Shown in pieces: positions 1 to 8,500 of a DNA stretch of 40,866 bases. The translations under genes and the position numbers were made by a program. Position 1 is the first letter of the stretch, and each line of letters begins with the position of its first letter. The notes beneath the pieces were generated by a model. That model had not been told where the DNA came from. It made no database searches and saw nothing but the letters and a program-made list of their open reading frames with translations. Origin of the DNA: Pyxidicoccus fallax (GTDB lineage Bacteria > Myxococcota > Myxococcia > Myxococcales > Myxococcaceae); the NCBI RefSeq assembly GCF_012933655.1, contig NZ_JABBJJ010000081.1, positions 1-40,866 of the forward strand. The letters run 5' to 3'.

Positions 1-17
1 ATTTGTATAAGAGACAG
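1..17. other. Tn5/Nextera mosaic-end remnant
   Basis: Bases 4-17 equal the last 14 bases of the 19-base Tn5 mosaic end used in Nextera libraries (TGTATAAGAGACAG). This sits at the very first bases of the window, where untrimmed adapter would be. I read it as sequencing adapter, not genome. Confidence 0.85.
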
Positions 18-1134
18 GTCCGAAGCCCTGGCCGTGCCGCCACGCCGCGGACGCCACGGCCAGGGCTTCGGACAGGTCGGCCAGGCTGAGCAGACCGAGG
101 TACACGTCGTCGCGGTACACGGCGACGATGCCCACCCGCTGCTCGGCCATCAGCCGGCGCGCGTCCTCCAGCGTGGCGTCCACGTCGATGCGCGGCACGT
201 CCCGCTGCATGAGGCCGGAGACGTAGGTGGCGGGCCCCTCGTACGCGAGTCCCTGGAGGGCGCGCTCGCGGGTGAGCACGCCGAGCAGCCGCTCGCCGAG
301 CACCACCGCGAAGTCGGCCTGGGGGCTGGTGAGGAGGTACTCCATCACGCGAGACAGCCTGTCTCCCGGTGCGAGCACCAGGGCGTGCTTGTTGTAGGCG
401 TCCTCCACGCGAACGCGCGAGAGCACACGGCGCGTGAGCACCTCGTGCTGTTCCCGGCCCGCGCTCATGAAGACGACCAGGCCGATGAGGGCGAGGCCGA
501 GCTGCCCCTGGAAGATACCGAAGAGGCCCATGCCCACGGCGAGCACCCGGGCCACGCCCGTGGCGACGGTGGTGGCGCGCTCGGCGCCCAGGCGCATCGA
601 GAGCGCGGCGCGGAAGATGCGGCCACCGTCCATGGGCAGCGCGGGCAGCAGGTTGAACAGCGCCATGGTGGCGTTGGCTCCGGCCAGCCACGCCAGCAGC
701 GTGGGCAGCGACGGCTGGGTGAGCAGCGTGCTCAGCGTCTCCGCGTCGGTGAGGCCATTGGCGCCCAGGGTGAGCGCGGTCGCGCCGAAGAGCAGCGCGG
801 CCAGCACCGCGCTCACCGCGGGGCCCGCGGCGGCAATCCACAACTCCTGACGGGGCGTCTCCGGGGCGCGCGAGAGCTGGGCCACGCCGCCGATGGGCAG
901 CAGGGTGATGTCGCGCGTGGGGATGCCGAAGCGGCGGGCCACGAGGGCGTGCCCCAGCTCATGCAGCACGACGCACACGAACAGCAGGCTGACGAGCAGC
1001 ACGCCGAAGAAGGCACCGCGCGGCCCGTGGGGCACACCCCACTGGAGCGCGCCCACCATGAGGATGAGCGCGAAGGTGAAGTGCAGCTTGAGGTCGATGC
1101 CGGCGATGCGTCCGATACGGATGGACCAGGGCAT
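1..1134 (-). CDS. site-2 protease family (M50) metalloprotease with CBS-like C-terminus, 3' end cut
   Basis: Membrane zinc metalloprotease of the M50/site-2 protease family, which cuts transmembrane substrates inside the membrane. Translating the minus strand from ATG 1134 gives HELGH at residues 58-62 (zinc ligands H58, H62, catalytic E59) inside a hydrophobic segment, and LPMDGGR around residues 166-172 supplying the third zinc ligand, D169. Several other hydrophobic helices follow, then from about residue 240 two CBS-like segments. This S2P-CBS layout is a known bacterial subfamily; the ligand sensed by the CBS pair is unknown. An AGGAGAGGAG ribosome site lies just before the start. The frame stays open to base 1, but the last 18 codons are adapter and fold-back repeat, so the true C-terminus is missing. 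Substrate unknown. Confidence 0.85.
   Translation of the reverse strand, partial: MPWSIRIGRIAGIDLKLHFTFALILMVGALQWGVPHGPRGAFFGVLLVSLLFVCVVLHELGHALVARRFGIPTRDITLLPIGGVAQLSRAPETPRQELWIAAAGPAVSAVLAALLFGATALTLGANGLTDAETLSTLLTQPSLPTLLAWLAGANATMALFNLLPALPMDGGRIFRAALSMRLGAERATTVATGVARVLAVGMGLFGIFQGQLGLALIGLVVFMSAGREQHEVLTRRVLSRVRVEDAYNKHALVLAPGDRLSRVMEYLLTSPQADFAVVLGERLLGVLTRERALQGLAYEGPATYVSGLMQRDVPRIDVDATLEDARRLMAEQRVGIVAVYRDDVYLGLLSLADLSEALAVASAAWRHGQGFGPVSYTN
18..73. repeat. fold-back inverted repeat at contig edge
   Basis: Bases 18-36 and 55-73 are perfect reverse complements (19 bases each) with an 18-base spacer. Being directly joined to adapter sequence, this is most simply a chimeric fold-back read end. 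Coding sequence left of about base 55 should not be trusted. Confidence 0.7.
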
Positions 1135-1298
1135 GACGAAAAAGGCTCCTCTCCTGGCGGAGCGCGCCGGACGGGGAGACCTGTCTCCCACCTCCGGCGC
1201 GTTGACCGCCCGGGCCCGGCCGCTCCATGCGGTGGGCCCGATGGACTTGAACTAAGGAGCCGGTGACGCTTCGTAAATCGGAAAAACAGGAGCCAATC

Positions 1299-1315
1299 CT
1301 TCGGTTTTCCCGAAG
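1299..1315 (-). terminator. hairpin after the nhaR-like gene
   Basis: CTTCGG and CCGAAG form a 6-bp stem with a 5-base loop, 18 bases past the stop of the LysR gene. On the minus-strand RNA a U-rich stretch (UGUUUUUCC) follows about 10 bases later. Plausible terminator, modest stem. Confidence 0.4.
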
Positions 1316-1332
1316 AGTCGCCCAGGAGGGTG

Positions 1333-2238
1333 TCACCCGCTGAAGATTTGCGAGCGGGCCGCCTCGGCGATGGCGACGACGGCGGGGTGGCGGAGCCGGC
1401 GCTCCACGGTGATGGCGTAGAAGCAGGTCTCGATTTCGTCGGTGCGGCCGATGACGGAGCAGTTGAACTGGCGCTCCACCTCGGCCTCGATGGCGGTAGG
1501 CATGGCGAAGACGCCGTGGCCGCGCTGGCCGAAGGCCTGGAGGAGCGCGCTGTCGTCGAAGTCCCCGGCGATGAGCGGGCGCAGCCCCTGGCGCTCGAAC
1601 CACAGCTCCAGCGAGCGGCGCACCGAGGACTCGTCCGACGGCAGGAGCACCGGGGCGCCGTTGAGCGAGCGGGGGAAGTCCTTCTTGAGGTTCAGCAGCT
1701 TGCCGGCCGCGAAGAAGGACACGCCGCTCTTGCCGAGCAGGTGGTTGAAGGAGCGCACGCTGACAGGCTCGGAGCTGGGGGCATCGGCGAGCACCACATC
1801 CAGCTCGTGCAGGGCGAGCGAGGCGAGCAGCTGGGGCAGGGGGCCCTCGCGGCAGATGATGCGCAGGTTGGGGCCGGCATCGAGCGCGGGCTTGAGGAGC
1901 TGCTCGGCGACGAGCTTGGGGATGACGTCGAGCACGCCCACGTTGAGGCGGAGCTGCTGGCCGCCGGGCATGCCGGAGACGACGTTCTTCAGCTCGTTGC
2001 CGAGCCGGAAGATTTCGTCCGCGTAGCGCATGACGGTGCGACCCACGTCGGTGAGGACGAGCTTGCGGCCCTGGCGCTCGAAGAGCTTGTGGCCGAGCGA
2101 CTCCTCCAGGAGCTTGAGCTGGCTGCTGATGGTGGGCTGCGCCAGGTGCAGCTCCTCGCCCGCCTTGGCGATGCTGCCTGCCCGGGCCACGGTCCAGAAG
2201 TAGAGGAGGTGGTGGTAGTTGAGCCAGCTCATGGACAT
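1333..2238 (-). CDS. nhaR: LysR-family transcriptional regulator, NhaR type
   Basis: 301-residue DNA-binding regulator. The N-terminus (MSMSWLNYHHLLYFWTVAR) closely follows Escherichia coli NhaR, including the MSMS start, the NYxHLxYFW segment and an HTH ending in KLFERQGRKL. The rest is a LysR-type substrate-binding domain with an NhaR-like GEFDD-type segment (AGDFDDSALLQAFGQ) and a HPAV motif near the C-terminus. NhaR activates the sodium/proton antiporter gene nhaA in response to Na+, and pga genes in E. coli. No antiporter gene is adjacent here; the gene is divergent from an RpoH-like sigma factor, so its target is uncertain. ATG at 2238 chosen because it reproduces the NhaR N-terminus. 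A second ATG two codons in is possible. Confidence 0.85.
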   Translation of the reverse strand: MSMSWLNYHHLLYFWTVARAGSIAKAGEELHLAQPTISSQLKLLEESLGHKLFERQGRKLVLTDVGRTVMRYADEIFRLGNELKNVVSGMPGGQQLRLNVGVLDVIPKLVAEQLLKPALDAGPNLRIICREGPLPQLLASLALHELDVVLADAPSSEPVSVRSFNHLLGKSGVSFFAAGKLLNLKKDFPRSLNGAPVLLPSDESSVRRSLELWFERQGLRPLIAGDFDDSALLQAFGQRGHGVFAMPTAIEAEVERQFNCSVIGRTDEIETCFYAITVERRLRHPAVVAIAEAARSQIFSG

Positions 2239-2239
2239 A

Positions 2240-2272
2240 GAGATAACCGAAGTATCGTACTCAAACTATCTC
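2240..2272. promoter_or_regulatory. spaced inverted repeat between nhaR-like and sigma genes
   Basis: GAGATA (2240-2245) and TATCTC (2267-2272) form an inverted repeat with a 21-base gap, followed by a run of seven T. It lies directly before the LysR start in an unusually AT-rich spot. LysR proteins commonly bind such sites near their own divergent promoter, so this may be the autoregulatory operator. It could also be only a promoter. Confidence 0.3.
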
Positions 2273-2312
2273 ATTTTTTTATGGATGTCGGGCACTTAGT
2301 TTTTGCGGCGTT

Positions 2313-2336
2313 CGCGGGGGGGGATTTCCCCCCGCG
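2313..2336 (+). promoter_or_regulatory. G8/C6 hairpin in leader of sigma-factor gene
   Basis: CGCGGGGGG (2313-2321) pairs perfectly with CCCCCCGCG (2328-2336) around a 6-base loop. It ends 8 bases before the AGGAGGT ribosome site (2345-2351) of the sigma gene. A 9-bp all-GC stem so close to the ribosome site could act in attenuation or mRNA stability, or as a terminator for upstream transcription. Confidence 0.4.
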
Positions 2337-2354
2337 GCAGACCGGAGGAGGTCC

Positions 2355-3164
2355 ATGGAAGCCGCGAACCAGAACGTGTCCTTTGAGTCCCCGGAGCTCG
2401 ATCTGACGGGAAAGCAGGCGTCGAGCGAAGTGGTGGAGGAACGTGTCCGGAAGCACCTGGACCTGGTGCAGCGGCTGGCGTGGAAGTACCGGTGGACGGG
2501 GTTGCCGCTGGAGGAGCTGGTGGGGGAGGGGAACGTGGGGCTGATGGAGGCGGCGGGCCGGTTCGAGGACCGGGGCATCCCCTTCGCGGTGTACGCGAAC
2601 CAGTGGATTCGGGCGCGCATCCGGGCCTACGTGGGGCGCAACTGGAGCATGGCGGGTGGGCGAGCGCCCTGGGTGGTGTTCCAGCTGAGGCGGGAGCGGG
2701 CGCGCCTGGAGGCCCGGTGGGGGGAGGGGCATCCGGAGGTGGCCCGGCGGCTGGCGGAGGCGCTGGGGAAGCGTGAGGAGGAGGTGGAGCGGGCGACGGA
2801 GGCGCTGGCGCGGGACGTGTCGCTGGACGCGCCGGTGACGCCGGACGGGGAGGTGACGCGGCTGGACGGGCTGGAGTCGGAGTGGGCGTCGCAGGAGGAC
2901 GTGGTGGACCGGGCGAAGTGGGCGGCGAGGCTGCGGGCGAGCGTGGCGGAGGCGTGGCCGGAGCTGGACGCGAGGGAGCGGGCGCTGGTGGAGGAGCGGA
3001 TGCTGGTGGACGAGGGGGCGAGCGCGGAGCTGCTGGCCCGCCGGTTCGGGGTGACGGCGGTGCGCATCCGGCAGATTGAGCAGGGGCTGCGGGCGAAGCT
3101 GCGCCGCAGGCTCACCGCGAGTCTCACGCCCTGGGACGGCGAGACCTTGTCCCTGGCGGCCTGA
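2355..3164 (+). CDS. RpoH-like alternative sigma-70 factor
   Basis: 269-residue sigma-70-family factor that would direct core RNA polymerase to a special promoter set. Region 2 is clear at residues 25-100 (LPLEELVGEGNVGLMEAA, then FAVYANQWIRARIR). It is followed by NWSMAGGRAPWVVFQLRRER, which aligns in position with the RpoH box of heat-shock sigma factors but is diverged from it. Region 4 with its HTH is at the C-terminus (LARRFGVTAVRIRQIEQGL). Myxobacteria carry several RpoH-like factors (SigB, SigC type) acting in stress or development; which one this is cannot be told. A perfect AGGAGGT precedes the ATG. Codons end in G almost throughout, in contrast to the C-ending M16 gene at 10.2 kb. 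Confidence 0.85.
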   Translation: MEAANQNVSFESPELDLTGKQASSEVVEERVRKHLDLVQRLAWKYRWTGLPLEELVGEGNVGLMEAAGRFEDRGIPFAVYANQWIRARIRAYVGRNWSMAGGRAPWVVFQLRRERARLEARWGEGHPEVARRLAEALGKREEEVERATEALARDVSLDAPVTPDGEVTRLDGLESEWASQEDVVDRAKWAARLRASVAEAWPELDARERALVEERMLVDEGASAELLARRFGVTAVRIRQIEQGLRAKLRRRLTASLTPWDGETLSLAA

Positions 3165-3251
3165 AGAGGAGGGAAGGGGGAGGGCGAAAATGGATGTTGA
3201 CGGGTGAGGGATGGGCTCGCTATGAGGGGCCCATCTCGCGGTGACCCTCAC

Positions 3252-3324
3252 GCCCAGATAGCTCAGTTGGTAGAGCAGGGGACTGAAAATCCCCGTGTCG
3301 CTGGTTCGATTCCGGCTCTGGGCA
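3252..3324 (+). tRNA. tRNA-Phe (anticodon GAA)
   Basis: Full cloverleaf of 73 bases: acceptor GCCCAGA/TCTGGGC, D arm GCTC...GAGC, anticodon stem GGGGA/TCCCC with loop CTGAAAA (anticodon GAA at 3285-3287), T arm GCTGG/CCGGC with TTCGATT loop, discriminator A. CCA is not encoded. An accessory-looking block starts straight after it, and tRNA genes are common integration sites, but I found no second copy of the tRNA 3' end within the window. Confidence 0.95.
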
Positions 3325-3335
3325 CAGCAGCTTCG

Positions 3336-3368
3336 AAGGCCTCTGGACGCAAGTCCGGAGGCCTTTGT
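3336..3368 (+). terminator. rho-independent terminator of tRNA-Phe
   Basis: A 13-bp stem (3336-3348 with 3353-3365, one G-T pair) is closed by a GCAA tetraloop and followed by TTTGTCGTTT. It starts 11 bases after the tRNA. Confidence 0.75.
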
Positions 3369-3427
3369 CGTTTCCGGGCTCAGGGCAGCGTGTAGGCGTT
3401 CCGGGGCGTTGGGGGCATCATGGCGCA

Positions 3428-4669
3428 ATGTCGAAAGTCTCGGTGAATGCGCCCAAGACGCCCGTAACAGAGGGAAGCAGCGGGCTTGCCGCGGCGACGC
3501 TCCCCAACATGTGCAAGATGCCGGGCCCCCCGGCCCCGTTCGTCCCGATGCCGCTGCCCAACATCGGCAAGAGCGGAACCGACCCGAAGAAGTACTCCAA
3601 GAGCGTGACGATTGGAGGGAAGAAGGTGGCGATACGAGGCGCCACCTTCGGCTCCATGGGGGATGTGGCCAGCAAGGGGACCGGCGGCGGGCTCGTCTCC
3701 GCGAACGTGGAGGGGCCCACGAGTTTCGCTGGGCCCGGCTCCATGGACGTGAAGATCGAAGGCAAGAACGTCCAACTCCTCGGCGACCCGATGCTCAACA
3801 ACTGCGGGCCGAGCGGCAGTCCGGCCAACTCGGCGACTCTGATGGGGCTCGTCCAGGTGTCCAGCGGGATGGTCACGGTCGTCACGGGGGAGAAGCAATG
3901 CCCTCTCTGTGACAAGCAACACGGTTCGGAAGGCTCGCTGAAAGAGACGGACGACACTCGGAGCCATGCCAACAAGCTGGCCCAGGCGCTCACCCAGAAC
4001 AATGCGAATCCTGTCCAGCCCAACAAGTTCCCAGAGGGGACCGGCGACTCAGGAAGAATGCTCGGCGTGGTCCGGTGTGCGTGCCAACAGACGTACGCGG
4101 ATCACTCGGGCAAGAGGACAGAAGAGGTATTCCTCGCAGTCGTCAGTGGAGAGCTGCAATGGCACGCGCCAGCGGGTGGGGCGCACATCGTCTCCATCAA
4201 CCGCAAGAATGCAGCGACTGGGAAGGTCGAAAACAAAAAATTCACAAGGGCCGAGGTTTTCGCCACGAACCTTTGCGTGAAGCTGGGCAAGGACCCGGTT
4301 CGCGTGAGGGAAAGATGGCTCCTGGCTGAGAATCTTTTCGACCAGAAGAAGAACGACGTCGAAAAAGTTCTTCCCGCGTGCTTTCCGCCAGGATTCTGTG
4401 CCGGCCCCAAGGCCCTCGCGCTCGCCATGGACGATGGAGCCCAGGTCACTGGCCTCACCGAGCAGTGGTTCCACAGCGCCGGACAGGGAACCGACGGCAA
4501 GGTCCAGCATCTGCGGAGTGACCTTCAGGACCCGGTCATGAGTACCTTCGGTCACGGAGAGAGCGTCCCTCCGTGCGGCAGCTGCAATATCATTCTTCCC
4601 TTGTTCCTCTGCTCCGATGGCAAGCCAAAGGACGTGAAATGTCAGCACAAGAGCAAGAAAAAGAGCTAG
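3428..4669 (+). CDS. PAAR-like (DUF4150) protein with deaminase-like C-terminal domain, putative effector
   Basis: 413 residues from ATG 3428. Residues 1-150 match the PAAR-like DUF4150 family, which caps type VI secretion spikes and carries toxins: TLPNMCKMPGPPAPFVPMP, SKSVTIGGKKVAI, LGDPMLNNCG. Next comes a likely zinc site (CPLC at 158-161, CAC at 217-219). The C-terminal third has FCAGPKALALAMDDG (C324) and later VPPCGSCNIILP (C383, C386). That order resembles the C-A-E...P-C-x-x-C zinc signature of bacterial toxin deaminases, but the catalytic Glu position holds Gly (G326). The deaminase reading is therefore inference. The gene overlaps the next one, a SUKH-like immunity gene, by 31 bases, supporting a toxin role. 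GC content is visibly below that of neighbours. An upstream in-frame ATG is less likely since DUF4150 starts near here. Confidence 0.75.
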   Translation: MSKVSVNAPKTPVTEGSSGLAAATLPNMCKMPGPPAPFVPMPLPNIGKSGTDPKKYSKSVTIGGKKVAIRGATFGSMGDVASKGTGGGLVSANVEGPTSFAGPGSMDVKIEGKNVQLLGDPMLNNCGPSGSPANSATLMGLVQVSSGMVTVVTGEKQCPLCDKQHGSEGSLKETDDTRSHANKLAQALTQNNANPVQPNKFPEGTGDSGRMLGVVRCACQQTYADHSGKRTEEVFLAVVSGELQWHAPAGGAHIVSINRKNAATGKVENKKFTRAEVFATNLCVKLGKDPVRVRERWLLAENLFDQKKNDVEKVLPACFPPGFCAGPKALALAMDDGAQVTGLTEQWFHSAGQGTDGKVQHLRSDLQDPVMSTFGHGESVPPCGSCNIILPLFLCSDGKPKDVKCQHKSKKKS

Positions 4670-5412
4670 TGGCCTCGGTCGAGGCGTTGCTCTTGAGGGT
4701 CGTGCCTGGGCTCGCGGAGCAGTGGCAGGGCGTCACGCCTGACGCAATTGCTCACATCGAGCAGCTCGCGGGGCGCCCTCTGCCTCACTTCTATCGCTGG
4801 TTCCTGGCCCACATGGGCCAGGGTATGGGGGCTCTGACCTTTCCAACTCTCGACTTCTCGGCGCGGCGTGTCATCGAATGCTACACCGAGCGCCTCGTCG
4901 AGCCTCATCCCCGGTTCCTGCTGATCGCGGATGACTCCGACGAAATGATGCCCTTGCCACTGTTCTACGATTTCGACGCGCAGACACGGGCCGATGCGCT
5001 GGTCACAGCGCGTGAAGCCCGGGGCGACGAGGACGAGCTCTACGATAGATTCGAGACCCTGCACGAGATGTTGTCCTGGGGAGCGCTCTACCGATTCCGG
5101 CTGAGCAAGATGCCACAGACATGCACTGGCACGTTCCGGGGCGAGCCTTCGGACATCCAGGTGTTCATCGAGCGGGTGATGGACAGCCTTGGGTTCAGCA
5201 AGCCGATCTCCACCGGTTCCCTATGCGGGCTGTACGAGCGGGCCGACGCGGTCATGATCTGCAAGGGAATACCCAGGCATGAGTTCAACGATGTGAGGAG
5301 TTTCAATCTCGGAGGCGCCAGCCCGGGAGTCCTCAGGAAGATCCTGGGTGAGCTCGCAATGGTGTCCGCGCTGGAGGTCAAGGTCGCCGAATGGTCTCCG
5401 GCTCTTGCGTGA
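4639..5412 (+). CDS. SMI1/KNR4 (SUKH) family immunity protein
   Basis: 257 residues. The N-terminal part has the SUKH pattern: a helix followed by DAIAHIEQLAGRPLPHFYRW and an acidic, aromatic-rich middle (IADDSDEMMPLPLFYDF). SUKH proteins are typical immunity partners of contact-dependent and type VI toxins, above all nucleases and deaminases. ATG 4639 is chosen because AAGGA (4628-4632) precedes it and it gives the tight 31-base overlap with the upstream effector gene, suggesting translational coupling so that the cell always makes the antidote. The C-terminal 100 residues are not recognised. Cytoplasmic by lack of signal peptide. Confidence 0.7.
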   Translation: MSAQEQEKELVASVEALLLRVVPGLAEQWQGVTPDAIAHIEQLAGRPLPHFYRWFLAHMGQGMGALTFPTLDFSARRVIECYTERLVEPHPRFLLIADDSDEMMPLPLFYDFDAQTRADALVTAREARGDEDELYDRFETLHEMLSWGALYRFRLSKMPQTCTGTFRGEPSDIQVFIERVMDSLGFSKPISTGSLCGLYERADAVMICKGIPRHEFNDVRSFNLGGASPGVLRKILGELAMVSALEVKVAEWSPALA

Positions 5413-5519
5413 GGTGGAAGGCATTACGCAAGGGTTACCCTCCTCGGGCACGTGGGTGCCTCGGGAAGAACAAGGCCCAGCGAGAATCAATCCGCCTGTC
5501 CCACATCGGAGGGCCGCAG

Positions 5520-8500
5520 CTAGCTGCCACGCCCATGGCCCAGCGCACGCCAGGTGACGTAGTCCACTGGCTCAGCGAGGGCCCATTGGGCCTCGTCATC
5601 GCGCCAGCGCGCCACGCCCCAATAGCGCCAGGGGTCCTGTGCCGCCTCGCGAGTGAGCACATAGGCCGTTTCCGCGTGCCGCCGGTCGGCAATGCGCAGC
5701 TTCAGCCGGTCCGGCTCGGAGAGAATTCCCTTCTTCGTGACGCAGAGGAAGAGCTGGCCTTCATGGCGCCCCGTCTTCGGTGAGGCGCTCAGACCAAAGT
5801 GCTCCATGAGCTGCTCATCTGTGAGCCGCGCCCCGCGCTCCGGACCGAGGTGCTCGGGCGGAATGACGTCGACGAGCAACGCGATGGGCACCACGTCCTT
5901 GCCCGCCTCGAACGACGGGCGCTCCGGATTGTCCGAGCGAAGCAGCCAACGCCCATCGACTCTTACGAGCCGCTTCACCTGATAGGCATGGCCGGCCGCG
6001 TCCGGAACCTGGACGAGAGCCACCTTGCCTTCGACCTCGCCTGCGCCAGCGGCTCGTGCATAGCGCATCACCAACCAATCGCCGTCGTGGATGGGGCGCT
6101 CTCCTCCTTCCATCGAGTCGCCGGAGGCGCGCACCGCGAACAAGCCCTCGCCACGCGCTCGCACCGGCAGACGGACCCGCTCCGCTTCCGGTGCGTTCTC
6201 CAGTGAGACCGAATGGTCCACGGCGCCTGCCGCGGCTCGCAGGCTGGGGAAGGCAACGAGCGTTCCGGGCCGGGCGAAGGGAACGACCTCGGCCCGCACG
6301 GGCTCCGCCCACCAGCCATCGGGCCCGGGGGCGAACCGGACGCGGAACGCCGTGCCCGGCATACCCGCCTTGGGCCCGAACCACTCCCTCAACAGGTCCG
6401 GAAGCTGGTTGCGCTGGGTGCCCGGCCGCCGCGCCACGTTCACGGCGATCTTCACGAAATCGAAGCTCCACACACTGCCATCAGGCAATCGGACATCGGT
6501 GGGGCCCGAGGGCAGGTCTGGACGCTTGTCCCGGTCCGGGAGCTTGAGGATGGGGTCTCGCTTGTTGGAGAAGACCTTTGCCTCGAACGCCGTCCCCTGC
6601 ACCTGGGCCTGCCGTCGCCTCCGGTACTGCGCGAGCCGGTAGTCCACCAGCTCCCGGGTCATCTCCTCGAAAGCCTGCTTCGCCTCGGCGGCAATCGGAA
6701 GTCGCGGGACGAATCGGTCACCATCCACATCGAACCACGGCCCTCCCTGTGTCCAAGCCTCGATGGGATTCGACTTCCAGTAGGCGAGGAACTTCGAGGC
6801 GCTCGGGCTGCGAGCGTTGTCCAATGCCTCCACGTCCTCCAGGTCCTGGAGCAGCTCCGGCGAGCGCTGGAGGATAGCTAGGCTTCGCGCGGCCAGCTCG
6901 GACAGGGACATCCCCTGCACCAGGGCGTCTGCTTCGAGCAGGGCCTCCAGCAGCACCATCTTGAAGCACTTGCGCATCGGCGTGGACTCGAGCTCCTCGA
7001 ACCACTCCCGTCCCTTCTCGAACGCTCGGGTTTCCTCTTCGGTGAGGTCTCCCTCCTTCCCCACGAAGTGAAACCAGCCATCGTGCGCCTTGCGCAGCGT
7101 GCCGGGCGAGTAGCCCTTGCGGTACAGCTCACCCACCGTGGGACGATGGCCACGTGCGGCCCGCAGCTCGCGGTAGACGCGCTCGACCTCCGTGCCTCCG
7201 CTGGGCAGCAGTCGCTGGAGCAGCTCCTTCGCCTCCAGCTCCACCTGCACGTCGCAACCCGGAGGCAGGTCCGGCGCCTTGCCGTCCACCAGGAAGTCAC
7301 GCAGGGACACCGTGCTCCTTCCCAGCGACAGCAGCGTCCTCACCCGGTCGAGGAACACACGGTGGTTGCCCACGAAGTCGATGACGGTGACCTGCTCCTT
7401 CCCCTCGAACTTCCGCAGTCCGCGGCCGAGCTGCTGGAGGAACACCACCGGAGACTCCGTGGGGCGCAGCATCACCACTCGATCGATGCTCGGAACGTCG
7501 ACTCCCTCGTTGAAGAGGTCCACGGCGCACACCGCGTCCAGCGAGCCCTCCGCGAGCTGCCGGAGCGACTGGGCCCTGTCGGCCGAACCCGCTCCCGAGT
7601 AGACCGCCACCGCGCGCACGCCCTGCTCGCCCAGCCACCGCCGGACGTAGTCGGCATGGGCCACCGAGCAACAGAACACCAGCGTGCGGCTCGCGGTGTG
7701 TTCACGCCATGCGCGCCACAGCGTCCGCATGCGCGCTTCCGTCTGCACCGCCTGGGCGAGCTGCTCGGGGTCGAAGCGCTGGTTTCGCCAGGGGATGTTC
7801 TCGTAATCCACCGCATCCTTCAGGCCGAAGTAGGCAAAGGGCGCGAGCAGGCCCTCCTGGATGCCTTCACCCAGGTCCGAGCGCCAGGCGAGGTGGTCAT
7901 CGAACAGGCCGAGCACATCCCCGTCGTCCGCGCGCTCGGGCGTCGCCGTGAGCCCGAGCAGGAACGCGGGATTCAATTGCGCGAGGATGGAGCGGTAGCT
8001 CGCCGCCGCGGCGTGGTGCACCTCGTCCACGATGGCGTAGTCGAACGCCGCCGTCTCGCGCAGCCGCTGGAGTCCCTCCGGACGAGAGAGCTTCTGCACC
8101 GACGCGAACACCACGTCACCCGTGAGCTGTGATTGCTCGCCGACGTACCAGCCGAATCGCAGATGCGGCATCTGCCGCCGGAACGTCTCCGCCGCTTGTA
8201 CGAGCAGCTCCTCGCGGTGCGCCAGGAAGAGCACCCGGGGCGTCTGCTCCCGCTCCTTGCCAAAGGCCACCACGTCGAGCGCCGCGAGCAGCGTCTTCCC
8301 GAGGCCCGTCGCGAGGACCACGAGCGCCCGGCGGCGACCCTCGCGCCTGCTTCGCGCCAGTTCCTCGAGCGCTTTGCGCTGCAGGGCATGAGGCTCCCGG
8401 GGAGGAAGCGGCGGCTCCACCTCCACATCACCTGGAGGGAGGTTCCGGCTCGCGTCGCGTGCCCGGCGGGCGTAGCGCTCCACCCAGTCCGCATCCAGCG

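Noticed and set aside
34..1266. 410-codon plus-strand frame
   Set aside because: Antisense of the M50 protease gene, which has the HELGH and MDGG motifs.
5413..5519. Possible terminator between the immunity gene and the helicase gene
   Set aside because: Only a 5-bp stem (GGCAC/GTGCC) is visible, too weak to call in GC-rich DNA.
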